In this document: positions 9,842 through 21,480 of the stretch, one piece after another
Position numbering within the stretch: position 1 is the first letter of the stretch
Layout: each line of letters starts with the position of its first letter
Origin: an uncultured Bacilli bacterium
GTDB lineage: Bacteria; Bacillota_I; Bacilli_A; RF39; UBA660
Direction: 5' to 3'
Length of the DNA stretch: 51,119 bases
Assembly: GCA_947628535.1 (NCBI GenBank)
Contig: CANRAF010000007.1
Coordinates: 1-51,119 of the forward strand
Notes under the pieces: model-generated
The model's database searches: none
Seen by the model: the letters and a program-made list of their open reading frames with translations, nothing else
Told to the model about the DNA's origin: nothing
Translations under genes and position numbers: made by a program

Positions 9842-10314
9842 TATCTTGCACCCCTTTTTGTTAGTTCTTGAAAATCTTCATAACTATCCTGAGTTATTGG
9901 AGCACCTGTTTCTTTAGCATAGTCTATAAAATCTTGGTAAGTAGTTCCATGTTCTTCACTTTCGTATTCGTTTAGCTTTTGTTCATCTATTTGAAGGTTA
10001 TCAAAATTACTCACATTAGGATTTTCCAAACCAGAATTAGAAAAATCATATTGAACAATCCCTGCAACTCCAATACCAAAAGTCATAACTAAAATCATAG
10101 CTCTTTTTACTAATTTTCGTCTTACTTCAGTTTTTAAACTTTTTTCTTCTTTTTTTAATGGTTGTTTTTCATATATACCATATGATAAAGGCTCTTCCCC
10201 ATATTCTCTTTCATCTAAATGTTTAAGGCCATTATTATATTCTTCATTTAATAATTTTTGCATTCTTTTATAATTTTCATTTACTATATTAATTGTTTTT
10301 TCTTCGTTATCCAT
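9841..10314 (-). CDS. Hypothetical single-TM protein
   Basis: ORF overlaps the next by 1 nt; TM helix AMILVMTFGIGVAGIVQY. Confidence 0.6.
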   Translation of the reverse strand: MDNEEKTINIVNENYKRMQKLLNEEYNNGLKHLDEREYGEEPLSYGIYEKQPLKKEEKSLKTEVRRKLVKRAMILVMTFGIGVAGIVQYDFSNSGLENPNVSNFDNLQIDEQKLNEYESEEHGTTYQDFIDYAKETGAPITQDSYEDFQELTKRGAR

Positions 10315-10382
10315 AATTTACCCTCCTATTTATATAATAGCATATTTATTTTATTTTTCAACATTTTTTTATATATTTACTA

Positions 10383-11651
10383 TTATTGTAGTATCTTATT
10401 TTTAACATTTACAAACATATCTTTAGATATAGTTATTTCGTATATTTCATTTTCTTTATAATTACCTTTTACTTTTAAATATAAATAGTTAGTAGTATGA
10501 CCATAGAAATAATCACCTTTTTTTGTTTCAATTAAAATTTTTTCTTTTTTTCCAACATTTGATAAATAATAATTAGCCTCTAAATCTTCTGATAACTCAA
10601 GAAGGGTTTTTGATCTTTCTTTTTTTTCTATTCCACCAATATGTCCAGTCATTCTCGCTGCTTTAGTTCCATCTCTTTTAGAATAAGGAAAAACGTGAAC
10701 TTTAGCAAAATTTATTTTTTTGATAAATTCTATACTTTCAGCAAAATCTTCTTTACTTTCCTGTGGAAAACCTACTATAACATCTGTAGTGATTGATATA
10801 TTTGGTCGTACTTTTCTTACTTTTTTTATTATTTTTTCAAATTCTTCTTTAGTATATTTTCTATTCATTAATTTTAAAACTTTGGCACTACCACTTTGAA
10901 GAGGAATGTGTAAATGATTACATAAAATAGGGTTTTTTAAAAGATTAAAGAACTCTTCATCTAATTCTGTTATTTCAATTGAAGATATTCTAAGTCTTTT
11001 TAAGTTAGGTATTTCAAGTATTTCTTTAAGTAAAGTAGAAAATTTTATTCCTAAATCTTTACCATAATTACCTGTATGAATACCTGTTAAAACAATTTCT
11101 TTATAACCATTATTAACAAGATTAGTTATTTCTCTTAAAACAGTTTCTTTATCTTTGGATCTACATTTTCCTCTTACAAATGGAATAATACAATAAGCAC
11201 AATAATTTTCACAACCATCTTGGATTTTAACAAAGGCCCTGGTTCTGGTTTCTACATTTTTTATTTCCATATTTTCAAAAGGAACAGTCATAATATTTCC
11301 TTTTGATATAATTTGCTTTTTAGTTTTTAAATGTTCTTCTACTAAATCAACTATATTAGATTTGCTATAATTACCTATTACAACATCAATTCCATCAAAA
11401 TTATAATCTTTAGCACTTTCAACAAAGCAACCACATACTACTGTACAGTTTCCTTTGCCTTTTATACTATTTATTATTTTTCTATCTTTTCTATCACTAT
11501 TATTAGTAACTGTACAGGTATTTACTATATAAATATCGCAGTCATCATTAAAATCACATATTTCATAGCCTCTGTTTTTAAAGAGACTTATTATAAACTC
11601 ACTTTCATAAGTATTTACTTTACATCCTAGAGTATATATTCCTACTTTCAT
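10383..11651 (-). CDS. mtaB: tRNA t6A37 methylthiotransferase MtaB (radical SAM)
   Basis: GCKVNTYESE, CTVTNNSDRK, CENYCAYCIIPFVRGKCRS, TDVIVGFPQE. Confidence 0.93.
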   Translation of the reverse strand: MKVGIYTLGCKVNTYESEFIISLFKNRGYEICDFNDDCDIYIVNTCTVTNNSDRKDRKIINSIKGKGNCTVVCGCFVESAKDYNFDGIDVVIGNYSKSNIVDLVEEHLKTKKQIISKGNIMTVPFENMEIKNVETRTRAFVKIQDGCENYCAYCIIPFVRGKCRSKDKETVLREITNLVNNGYKEIVLTGIHTGNYGKDLGIKFSTLLKEILEIPNLKRLRISSIEITELDEEFFNLLKNPILCNHLHIPLQSGSAKVLKLMNRKYTKEEFEKIIKKVRKVRPNISITTDVIVGFPQESKEDFAESIEFIKKINFAKVHVFPYSKRDGTKAARMTGHIGGIEKKERSKTLLELSEDLEANYYLSNVGKKEKILIETKKGDYFYGHTTNYLYLKVKGNYKENEIYEITISKDMFVNVKNKILQ

Positions 11652-11682
11652 GATTTTCACTTCCTTTAAAAAATAAATTAGA

Positions 11683-12573
11683 TTACTCTAATTTATTCTT
11701 AAGCCTTTTAAGTTCTGACAAAAAGTCTTCTGTCTTTTTTATTTCATCTTCTAAGTCTTTTGGTTTAATAGGTCTATTTAAGTCTTCGAGAACCTCATCA
11801 CCAGTTTTTTCTTTTTTTACTTCTCCACTATAAAAACCAAATACTGGAGATATAACCTCTGAATTTTTAAATCTTTTAGGACTATTATCTTCAAAAATTG
11901 GGTTATTTACTTTTACATCTTTATTATCCTCATCAATTACGTTTTGTTTTTCAACATGTTTTTGATATAACTCTTCTAAAGTAATAGCAGCATCTCCCTC
12001 GTCTTCTAAAACTTTGTCATTTTTTTCATTGATATCATGAGATGCTTGAACAAGTTCATCATAACTTATAATTGATTTTTCTTCTTGTTCAGTTTCAAAA
12101 TGAGTATGATCTATTAAATCGTTAGGTTCATCAATTAATTTTTTGGTTACTTCTTCAAGTTTTTCTTTAGCCTCTTCTTGAACATTATTATCTTCTACAT
12201 AAACTACTTCATTTTCCTTTGAAGCGTCTTCTAAAACTTCAACACGTTCTGGTTCATTATAAACTGGCTCATTATTTACTAGCTGGTTGTTAGAAAACTC
12301 ATCATTTGTAGTAACTTCAGGCTGAACACTAATATTGTTTTGATAATTAGTATTATTTTGCTGATTATTAGTTATATTAGTATCTTTTTGAACCTGATCA
12401 TTTTTTGCTTTATCTAAATATTCGATTTCTCTTTTTAATTGTTCTTTTATTCTTGATTTTGATTGCAATTTTTCTATTATTACAATCACTAATAGTGCAA
12501 GAAGGATAACTCCTACTACTGCTATTATAATAATGAAATTTTCTCTACCAAATTCATTAATAAATTCCTTCAT
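11683..12573 (-). CDS. Hypothetical acidic TM-anchored protein
   Basis: N-terminal TM helix, then Glu/Asp/Asn-rich region; SD aaaggtg before ATG at 12573. Confidence 0.6.
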   Translation of the reverse strand: MKEFINEFGRENFIIIIAVVGVILLALLVIVIIEKLQSKSRIKEQLKREIEYLDKAKNDQVQKDTNITNNQQNNTNYQNNISVQPEVTTNDEFSNNQLVNNEPVYNEPERVEVLEDASKENEVVYVEDNNVQEEAKEKLEEVTKKLIDEPNDLIDHTHFETEQEEKSIISYDELVQASHDINEKNDKVLEDEGDAAITLEELYQKHVEKQNVIDEDNKDVKVNNPIFEDNSPKRFKNSEVISPVFGFYSGEVKKEKTGDEVLEDLNRPIKPKDLEDEIKKTEDFLSELKRLKNKLE

Positions 12574-12766
12574 AAAATTCACCTTTTTTCTGACTTTTAT
12601 TCTAACATGAAACATTTAGTTTTACAATAAAAATATTTAGTTTAATATGAAAAAAAGACTCTAATAAAAGAATATTTTTAGTTAATTTATTTATACTGTT
12701 ATTACCTGAAAATAACTTTATTCACTGAATTTAATAATTTATTATATTTTTGCTATAAAAAAACAA

Positions 12767-12795
12767 TAACTCAAGTATTAGAATTATTGTCTTAC
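12767..12795 (-). terminator. Hairpin overlapping the dnaJ stop codon
   Basis: ACAATAA-n-TTATTGT with T-run in minus orientation. Confidence 0.55.
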
Positions 12796-13896
12796 AAATT
12801 TATTATATTTATCTATTGTTTTATCTGATAAATCTGTTGCTTCTAATTTTTCAATTAGTTTCTTTTGTTCTCTTGATAATTTTTTTGGCGTTACTACATT
12901 AACAATAACATAGAAGTCTCCACGGCTATGGTAATTTACATCTTTTATTCCCTTTCCTTTTATTCTATGTTTATCTCCTGAATTAGTACCCGCGGGAATA
13001 GTTAAAGTAACTGTTGAATTTAGAAGTTTAACATCTTTTTTACATCCTAAAATCGCTTCTGTAATAGTAATTGGAAGGTTTATATATACATCTGCTCCGT
13101 CACGCATATAAAAGTCATGTTCTTTTACTTTAAATTCAATGTAAAGGTCACCATTTGGTCCGCCGTTTAAAGATGCTTCTCCATAACCAGAAAGTCTAAT
13201 TCTATTTCCATCATCTACACCTTCGGGAACTTTTACTTCAACTGTTTTTACTGTTTTTACTCTTCCCTTTCCATGACATTTAGAGCAAACTTTATCATAA
13301 GTTACACCTTCACCACCACATGTAGGACAAGTAGTTTTAGTAAGAAAACTTCCAAATAAAGTATTTTGTTTTGAAGTTATAGTACCACTTCCATGACATT
13401 CTTCACAGGAATGTTCTCCAAAACCACCTTTACCTTTACATTCAGGACAAGTATCTGTAGTAGTAATTTCTATTTCTTTTTTGGCTCCGAGAGCAGCTTC
13501 CATAAATGATACTTCCATTACTAAAAGACTATCATTTCCTTTTGATTTTCTTCTACTTGATGATGAAAAGCCAAATGGACTACCACCCATACCAAAATCA
13601 AATAAATTTTCAAAAATATCGGAGAAATCAAAACCAGAAAAGTCAAATCCACCACCTGCAGAACCTCCACCATTTTCAAAGGCTGCATGTCCAAATTGGT
13701 CATATTGTTTTCTTCTTGATTCATCTGATAAAACAGCATAGGCTTCCTGAGCTTCTTTAAATTTTTCTTCTGCTCCAGGTTCTTTATTTACATCAGGATG
13801 ATATTTTTTTGCTAAACGTCTAAATGCCATTTTTATATCTTTATCAGAAGCATCTTTTGATACTCCGAGTATATCATAATAATCACGTTTTGCCAT
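12784..13896 (-). CDS. dnaJ: Chaperone DnaJ
   Basis: [20 protein letters not shown], four CxxCxGxG repeats. Confidence 0.98.
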   Translation of the reverse strand: MAKRDYYDILGVSKDASDKDIKMAFRRLAKKYHPDVNKEPGAEEKFKEAQEAYAVLSDESRRKQYDQFGHAAFENGGGSAGGGFDFSGFDFSDIFENLFDFGMGGSPFGFSSSSRRKSKGNDSLLVMEVSFMEAALGAKKEIEITTTDTCPECKGKGGFGEHSCEECHGSGTITSKQNTLFGSFLTKTTCPTCGGEGVTYDKVCSKCHGKGRVKTVKTVEVKVPEGVDDGNRIRLSGYGEASLNGGPNGDLYIEFKVKEHDFYMRDGADVYINLPITITEAILGCKKDVKLLNSTVTLTIPAGTNSGDKHRIKGKGIKDVNYHSRGDFYVIVNVVTPKKLSREQKKLIEKLEATDLSDKTIDKYNKFVRQ

Positions 13897-13910
13897 AAAC
13901 TACCTCTTTC

Positions 13911-15707
13911 TTATTTTGTTATTTCTTTAAACTCTTTTAAAGTTTCTCTAAACATTTCAAGTGCTTTATCAATAGTATCATCATTTACTATATCAATGTC
14001 AACTTTTTTTAATATTTCAAGTGGAAAATCACTTCCCCCACTTGCTAAGAATTTCATATAATTTTCAAGGGCACCTTCTTTTTCTTCTAAAATGTCACTT
14101 ACTATTTTTGATGCTACTGCAATACCAGTTGCATATTTATAAACATAGAAACTTGTATAGAAATGGGGAATTCTTGCCCATTCTAATTTTATGTAATCAT
14201 CACTTATAACTTCATCAGTAAAGTATTTTTTATTTAAATCTAAATATGTTTTAGATAAAAGCTCATCTGTTAAAACTTCACCTTGCTTCTCTAAATCATG
14301 AATTAAAAGTTCAAATTCCGCAAACATAGTTTGTCTTATTAAAGTTGTTCTAAAGTCCTCTAAAAGGTTATTTAAATAATAAGCTTTTTCTTCTTTTGTT
14401 TTTGCCATTTTACTGCAGTATTTATTTAGTAATATTTCATTTACAGTTGATGCTATTTCTGCTAAAAAGATAGGATAGCCAGCATCATGATATTCTTGAT
14501 TTTTATGAGAGTAGAAACTATGCATAGAATGTCCAAGTTCATGAGCCACTGTCGAAACATCAGTAAATGTTCCTTCAAAATTTAACAGAACATATGGAAG
14601 AGTGTCATAACTTCCCCATGAGTAGGCTCCTCCGCGTTTATTTTCATTGTTATAAACATCTATACAGTTACTATCAAATATCTTTTTTAAATCTTCAATA
14701 TAATTTTTACCAAGAGGTTTTAAGGCCTCTAAAACAAGATTTTTAGCTTCTTCATAAGTATATTTTTTATCAAAATTATCTACAAGAGGAGCATAAACGT
14801 CATACATATGAAGTTCATCTAATCCTAAAATTTCTTTTCTTGTTTTCATATAGTCTTTCATAATATCAAGATTTTTATGAACTTTTTCAATAAGATTTAA
14901 ATATAATTTTTTATCAATATCATCTCCATAAAGAGACATTTCTAAAGGCCCTTCATATTTTCTAGTATTTGAAACAAAGAAATTACTTTTTACATTACCT
15001 TTTAAAAGTGAAGCAAAAGTATTTTTAAAGTTATTGTAAGAATTATATAAACTTTCAAAGGCTTCTTTTCTTACTCTTCTATCTTTTGATTTTATATAAA
15101 CTGAGTAATTACTATTAGTAAGATTAACTTCTTTTCCTTCTTCATCTTTAATATCATTAAATGTCAAATTAACATCATCTAAAGCTCTAAAAGTATTTTC
15201 AGAAATTGCAAAAACTTCTCCAAGTCTTGCCATCATTTCTTCCTCTTCTAATGATAAGATATGATCTTTTTCACGGAATAAATCTTCAAACATGAATTCA
15301 TATTTTTTTAAAGATGGATCCTCTTTGATAAAACCTTTTATTTTTTCATAATCTTCTTCTAAAACTTCAGGAGTATAAAATGCTAATTTTTCAAAAACAA
15401 TGTCTCCAAGTTTATCTATTTTACCCATAACTTCTTCATTTTTTGAAACTTTTTTGTCTTCATCAAATTTCATATGTGAATAAACTATTAATTTATCTAA
15501 AATACGCATTAAGGAAAAATATTTATCAGTTACAATTAGTAAAGTATCTTTATTTTCAGTAACTCTTCCTTTATATTTTTCTAACTCTTCACATTTTTTC
15601 TTTACTAGTTCAATATCTTTATTTACTGCTTCATCGTTTTCATAAATTTGAGATAAATCCCATTTATATTTATCGCTTACTTCACTTCTTTTCATAACTT
15701 TTGACAT
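13911..15707 (-). CDS. pepF: Oligoendopeptidase F (M3 family)
   Basis: Zn site VAHELGHSMHSFYS, M3B-type architecture. Confidence 0.93.
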   Translation of the reverse strand: MSKVMKRSEVSDKYKWDLSQIYENDEAVNKDIELVKKKCEELEKYKGRVTENKDTLLIVTDKYFSLMRILDKLIVYSHMKFDEDKKVSKNEEVMGKIDKLGDIVFEKLAFYTPEVLEEDYEKIKGFIKEDPSLKKYEFMFEDLFREKDHILSLEEEEMMARLGEVFAISENTFRALDDVNLTFNDIKDEEGKEVNLTNSNYSVYIKSKDRRVRKEAFESLYNSYNNFKNTFASLLKGNVKSNFFVSNTRKYEGPLEMSLYGDDIDKKLYLNLIEKVHKNLDIMKDYMKTRKEILGLDELHMYDVYAPLVDNFDKKYTYEEAKNLVLEALKPLGKNYIEDLKKIFDSNCIDVYNNENKRGGAYSWGSYDTLPYVLLNFEGTFTDVSTVAHELGHSMHSFYSHKNQEYHDAGYPIFLAEIASTVNEILLNKYCSKMAKTKEEKAYYLNNLLEDFRTTLIRQTMFAEFELLIHDLEKQGEVLTDELLSKTYLDLNKKYFTDEVISDDYIKLEWARIPHFYTSFYVYKYATGIAVASKIVSDILEEKEGALENYMKFLASGGSDFPLEILKKVDIDIVNDDTIDKALEMFRETLKEFKEITK

Positions 15708-15733
15708 AATTTCTCCTTTTCTTTTTATATGCC

Positions 15734-15761
15734 TTAAGCCTTACTAAAATGTAAGGCTTAA
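15734..15761. other. Perfect inverted repeat in dnaK-pepF intergenic region
   Basis: TTAAGCCTTAC-taaaat-GTAAGGCTTAA (11-bp arms). Confidence 0.8.
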
Positions 15762-15776
15762 AACTTTTTATTATTT

Positions 15777-18171
<2,395 letters not shown>

Positions 18172-18183
18172 ATAATCTCCTCA

Positions 18184-19173
18184 CTATTTTTTATCTATAT
18201 TTTCTTTGATGTAGTTAAGTAAAGATACAACTTTTGCATACTCCATTCTTTTGGGGCCAATTATAGCAATAGTACCTTCTTCACCATCTTTATTATATTT
18301 TGTTTTTATAATGGTTACATCTTCATCTACATGTGATTCATTTCCAATATAAATATTGATATCTTTATCATCTTCTTCAATAGTATGAAGAAGTTTTTCA
18401 TCATCAAGTTTGTTAAATATTTTTTTAATCTTATCTACATTATTAAATTCGGGTTGATTTAAAATTTTGTTTTTGCCAACAAATGATACATCATTTTTAA
18501 TGGCGAAATCATTAAAGACATCATAAAAGGCATTATAAATTGCTTCATGTTGTTTAACATATTCACTAATAATTGGCTTTACTTCAAATTCTAGTTTTTC
18601 TTTTACTTCATTAATTGGAGTACCTACTATTAACTTGTTAATTAATTCTACTGTTTTTTGAATGTCTTCAAGGCTGACATCTTCTACTTTTATCTGTTTA
18701 TGTTCAATGTAACCTTTATCTGTAATTATTATTGCTATAAGTCTGTCAAATTCAAGTGGCAAAACCTCTACTTTTTTTAGTTTATTATCTTCAGAACTTG
18801 AGCCTAGAACAACTGAGGCATAATCAGTAAGTTCTGAGATAATTTCCAAACTTTTTTTAAGATAGTCATTTATCTCAAGTTTGTTGTTACTAAAAATAGT
18901 TTGAAGTTTTAACATCTCTTCTCCTGTCATCTCTTTAGGTTTCATCAGGTTATCTACATAATAACGATATCCTTTCTCACTTGGTATTCTCCCAGATGAG
19001 ATGTGAGTTTTCTCAAGATAACCTTGTGCTTCTAAAGTAGACATTTCGTTTCTTACTGTCGCTGACGAACAATTAAGTTCATCACAGATAAGTTTAGAAC
19101 CAACAGGAGTTACGTTTTTGACATACTCTCTAATAATGATTTCTAAAACTTTTTCTTGTCTTTTTGAAAGCAT
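18184..19173 (-). CDS. hrcA: Heat-inducible transcription repressor HrcA
   Basis: LSKRQEKVLEIIIREYV...PVGSKLI...SSATVRNEMSTLE; C-terminal GPKRMEYAKVVSLL. Confidence 0.96.
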   Translation of the reverse strand: MLSKRQEKVLEIIIREYVKNVTPVGSKLICDELNCSSATVRNEMSTLEAQGYLEKTHISSGRIPSEKGYRYYVDNLMKPKEMTGEEMLKLQTIFSNNKLEINDYLKKSLEIISELTDYASVVLGSSSEDNKLKKVEVLPLEFDRLIAIIITDKGYIEHKQIKVEDVSLEDIQKTVELINKLIVGTPINEVKEKLEFEVKPIISEYVKQHEAIYNAFYDVFNDFAIKNDVSFVGKNKILNQPEFNNVDKIKKIFNKLDDEKLLHTIEEDDKDINIYIGNESHVDEDVTIIKTKYNKDGEEGTIAIIGPKRMEYAKVVSLLNYIKENIDKK

Positions 19174-19188
19174 ATGCAAACACCTCTT

Positions 19189-19215
19189 TTAGCACCGCAA
19201 AAGGTCAAGTGCTAA
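19189..19215. promoter_or_regulatory. CIRCE operator (promoter-distal, near hrcA start)
   Basis: TTAGCACCG-N9-AAGTGCTAA, CIRCE-like 9-9-9 inverted repeat. Confidence 0.88.
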
Positions 19216-19219
19216 TTCC

Positions 19220-19248
19220 ATTATAATAGTATGCTTTAGCATTGTCAA
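19220..19248 (-). promoter_or_regulatory. Sigma-A promoter of the hrcA operon
   Basis: Minus strand TTGACA - 17 nt - TATAAT, perfect consensus. Confidence 0.9.
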
Positions 19249-19262
19249 TATATGAGTGCTAA
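19236..19262. promoter_or_regulatory. CIRCE operator (overlapping the -35)
   Basis: TTAGCATTG-N9-GAGTGCTAA. Confidence 0.85.
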
Positions 19263-19331
19263 TTTTTTTAAATTTTTTTACATTTTTTAAATTTAGTTGA
19301 TATATAAGGGTATAAATAGAATTTTAAATAA

Positions 19332-19367
19332 AAAAAAATAATATACTTTTTATTTAGTATATTATTT
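19332..19367 (-). terminator. Terminator of the L,D-transpeptidase gene
   Basis: AAATAATATACT...AGTATATTATTT inverted repeat with T-run on the minus strand. Confidence 0.75.
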
Positions 19368-19371
19368 TGAG

Positions 19372-21183
19372 TTATTTTATTATTACACTGGTTCCTATTG
19401 AGGCCTTATTATACAAATAACTTGCAACATTATATGGAAGATTTATACATCCGTGTGAACCATTATATTTATATATAGTTCCTCCAAATTGCCAGCGCCA
19501 TGTAGCATCATGAAGTCCTATTTGATATCCCCTATCTATTAGCATCCAATAATTTACATAACTTCTATAATCAGGCCCTACCAAATAAACTCTTCTTGCT
19601 TTTCCAAGAAGCTTATATGTTCCTTTAGGAGTATCATGTGTTCCTTTTTGTCCTGTTACAACTTTTGATGAAGTAATAAGTTTTCCATTTTTGTAATACC
19701 ACATTTTTTGAGATTTTATTGATATAAGAATATAAGTTGTTTTTGGTTTTTTAACAAATTTAGCAGTATAGGTAAATGATTGAGTTTTATAACGGGTTAT
19801 AACTTTACTTTTACTTATCCTTTTACCATTTGTATACCAACCCTTAAACAGATATCCAGACTTAGGTTTAGCATACATTATATGTTTATGTTTACCTGCA
19901 TTAGTTTTTTGATAATATGATGATACTGTACCACCAGTTCCTGCTTTTATTATAGCAACTCTTTTGGTTTTTCCATAATTATATTTTATATAGGTAGCTG
20001 GATTATTTTTAGCATTTAAAAGCATTAAAGTTTTACTACCAGTAACATATATTTGTTTCATGTTATTGCTATATGCATAAACATATTTTATTTTTGGACT
20101 ATTAACCATATTTAATCTATCTATTTTATTTTTAGATACCGAGATGTATTCAAGTGCTGGGAAGCCATTTATATCAAGTTTTCCATATAAGTTTTTACCA
20201 TTCCAATATATTTTTTTTGCCCTTCCAAGTCCATCACCTATAGAATTTGTATTTTTAGGGAACCATGTTTCTGAAGAACTTGTTTTATAAGATGAATTTA
20301 CTTTTTTACCATTTTTCTTTTTGGCATACGTTTTATTCAAAAATAATGTTATTTTCTTCTTTTCATAAGAACTTGTCAAATATTTAACACTTGTAGAACC
20401 TGGGTAATATGTAAATGCAATATGAGATTTTGATAGAATTTTTACAGACGGATTAAAATATATGTGTTTAAGTTCATCTTTTTGGATAGTGGTATATTTA
20501 ACTCCATCATATATGTTGTAACAATCTGCAAGAGGGTCTATAGTTATCCATTTACCATTTACATAAGCTTGAACCCATCTTGAATTAATAGTAGTTTGAG
20601 TTATATTGCTTCCCCATGTAAGATAATCTTCTCTAGCATTTTTATTATAATAACCTCCTACTTCTCTGGCAGGTATCCCCTCACTTCTAGCAAAAGCAAT
20701 AAGCATAGAAGCATAACCATTACTTCTAGCACGAACTTTTTTATTAATGTCGTATTCATAAGTTAATAGATAATATGGGTTATCGTAGTTTCTTCCTGAA
20801 GAATTTAAAGCATAAATTCTACTTGGTGATGAATAATAATAAAAATTATCAACAATCCAATCATGGAATTTATAAAGTTTTTCTTCATTTGTTAAAGTAG
20901 TATTTCCTTCGAGAATGACATTATCAGCAAAGTTTTGAATTTTAGTTTGTTGCGTCGTTGTAAGAGATTTATAGTTTGTAGCATATAAATCTTTTAGATA
21001 TTTATCTGTATATCTAGCACGGCTAACTGAAGATAGACTAGCAGCACTATTATACATTTGTTGATTTTGAACTTCACGAGATGTAAGAGTTCCATAATTT
21101 TTAGCACTTACTGTTACAGTAGTTAACGCAGTAAAACATAAAAAAAGAGTGAATAAAATTCTAATAAATGTTTTTCTAGCCAT
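19372..21183 (-). CDS. Secreted L,D-transpeptidase (YkuD) with N-terminal transglutaminase-like domain and InlB-B-like repeat
   Basis: Signal peptide (MARKTFIRILFTLFLCFTALTTVTVSA); ARSNGYASMLIAFARSEGIPAREVGGYY; FKGWYTNGKRISKSKVITRY; YkuD motif IGLHDA...GSHGCINLP. SD gggagtg before ATG at 21183. Confidence 0.88.
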   Translation of the reverse strand: MARKTFIRILFTLFLCFTALTTVTVSAKNYGTLTSREVQNQQMYNSAASLSSVSRARYTDKYLKDLYATNYKSLTTTQQTKIQNFADNVILEGNTTLTNEEKLYKFHDWIVDNFYYYSSPSRIYALNSSGRNYDNPYYLLTYEYDINKKVRARSNGYASMLIAFARSEGIPAREVGGYYNKNAREDYLTWGSNITQTTINSRWVQAYVNGKWITIDPLADCYNIYDGVKYTTIQKDELKHIYFNPSVKILSKSHIAFTYYPGSTSVKYLTSSYEKKKITLFLNKTYAKKKNGKKVNSSYKTSSSETWFPKNTNSIGDGLGRAKKIYWNGKNLYGKLDINGFPALEYISVSKNKIDRLNMVNSPKIKYVYAYSNNMKQIYVTGSKTLMLLNAKNNPATYIKYNYGKTKRVAIIKAGTGGTVSSYYQKTNAGKHKHIMYAKPKSGYLFKGWYTNGKRISKSKVITRYKTQSFTYTAKFVKKPKTTYILISIKSQKMWYYKNGKLITSSKVVTGQKGTHDTPKGTYKLLGKARRVYLVGPDYRSYVNYWMLIDRGYQIGLHDATWRWQFGGTIYKYNGSHGCINLPYNVASYLYNKASIGTSVIIK

Positions 21184-21455
21184 TTTATCACTCCCTTTAT
21201 TATAGTTATTATATCTATATTTATAATATATTATATTAAGGGTTTTTGTCAATTAAAAGTATTTTTCTGTGTAAAATATAGACAAATTTTTATTTATTAT
21301 TCGGTTGTTATTACAAAACAAGTTGAAAACAATTTACTAGCGTCTTCAAATTCAAATGCTATGAAAAATAATCTTTCCCTTTTGAGACATTAATTATATC
21401 AACCAAAAATAAACTAATATATCTCACCATTTGAAAAGAAATTTAGGCATGAAAA

Positions 21456-21480
21456 AAAATAAGTTCAAAGAACTTATTTT
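21456..21480 (-). terminator. Hairpin at ileS 3' end
   Basis: AAAATAAGTTC-aaa-GAACTTATTTT. Confidence 0.7.

Noticed and set aside
13481-13760. Overlapping ORFs on both strands within dnaJ Gly-rich region
   Set aside because: Shadow ORFs of dnaJ; no SD, no family motifs.
15734-15761. dnaK-pepF inverted repeat as a minus-strand terminator
   Set aside because: No U-run follows the stem in the operon direction; kept only as a generic inverted repeat.
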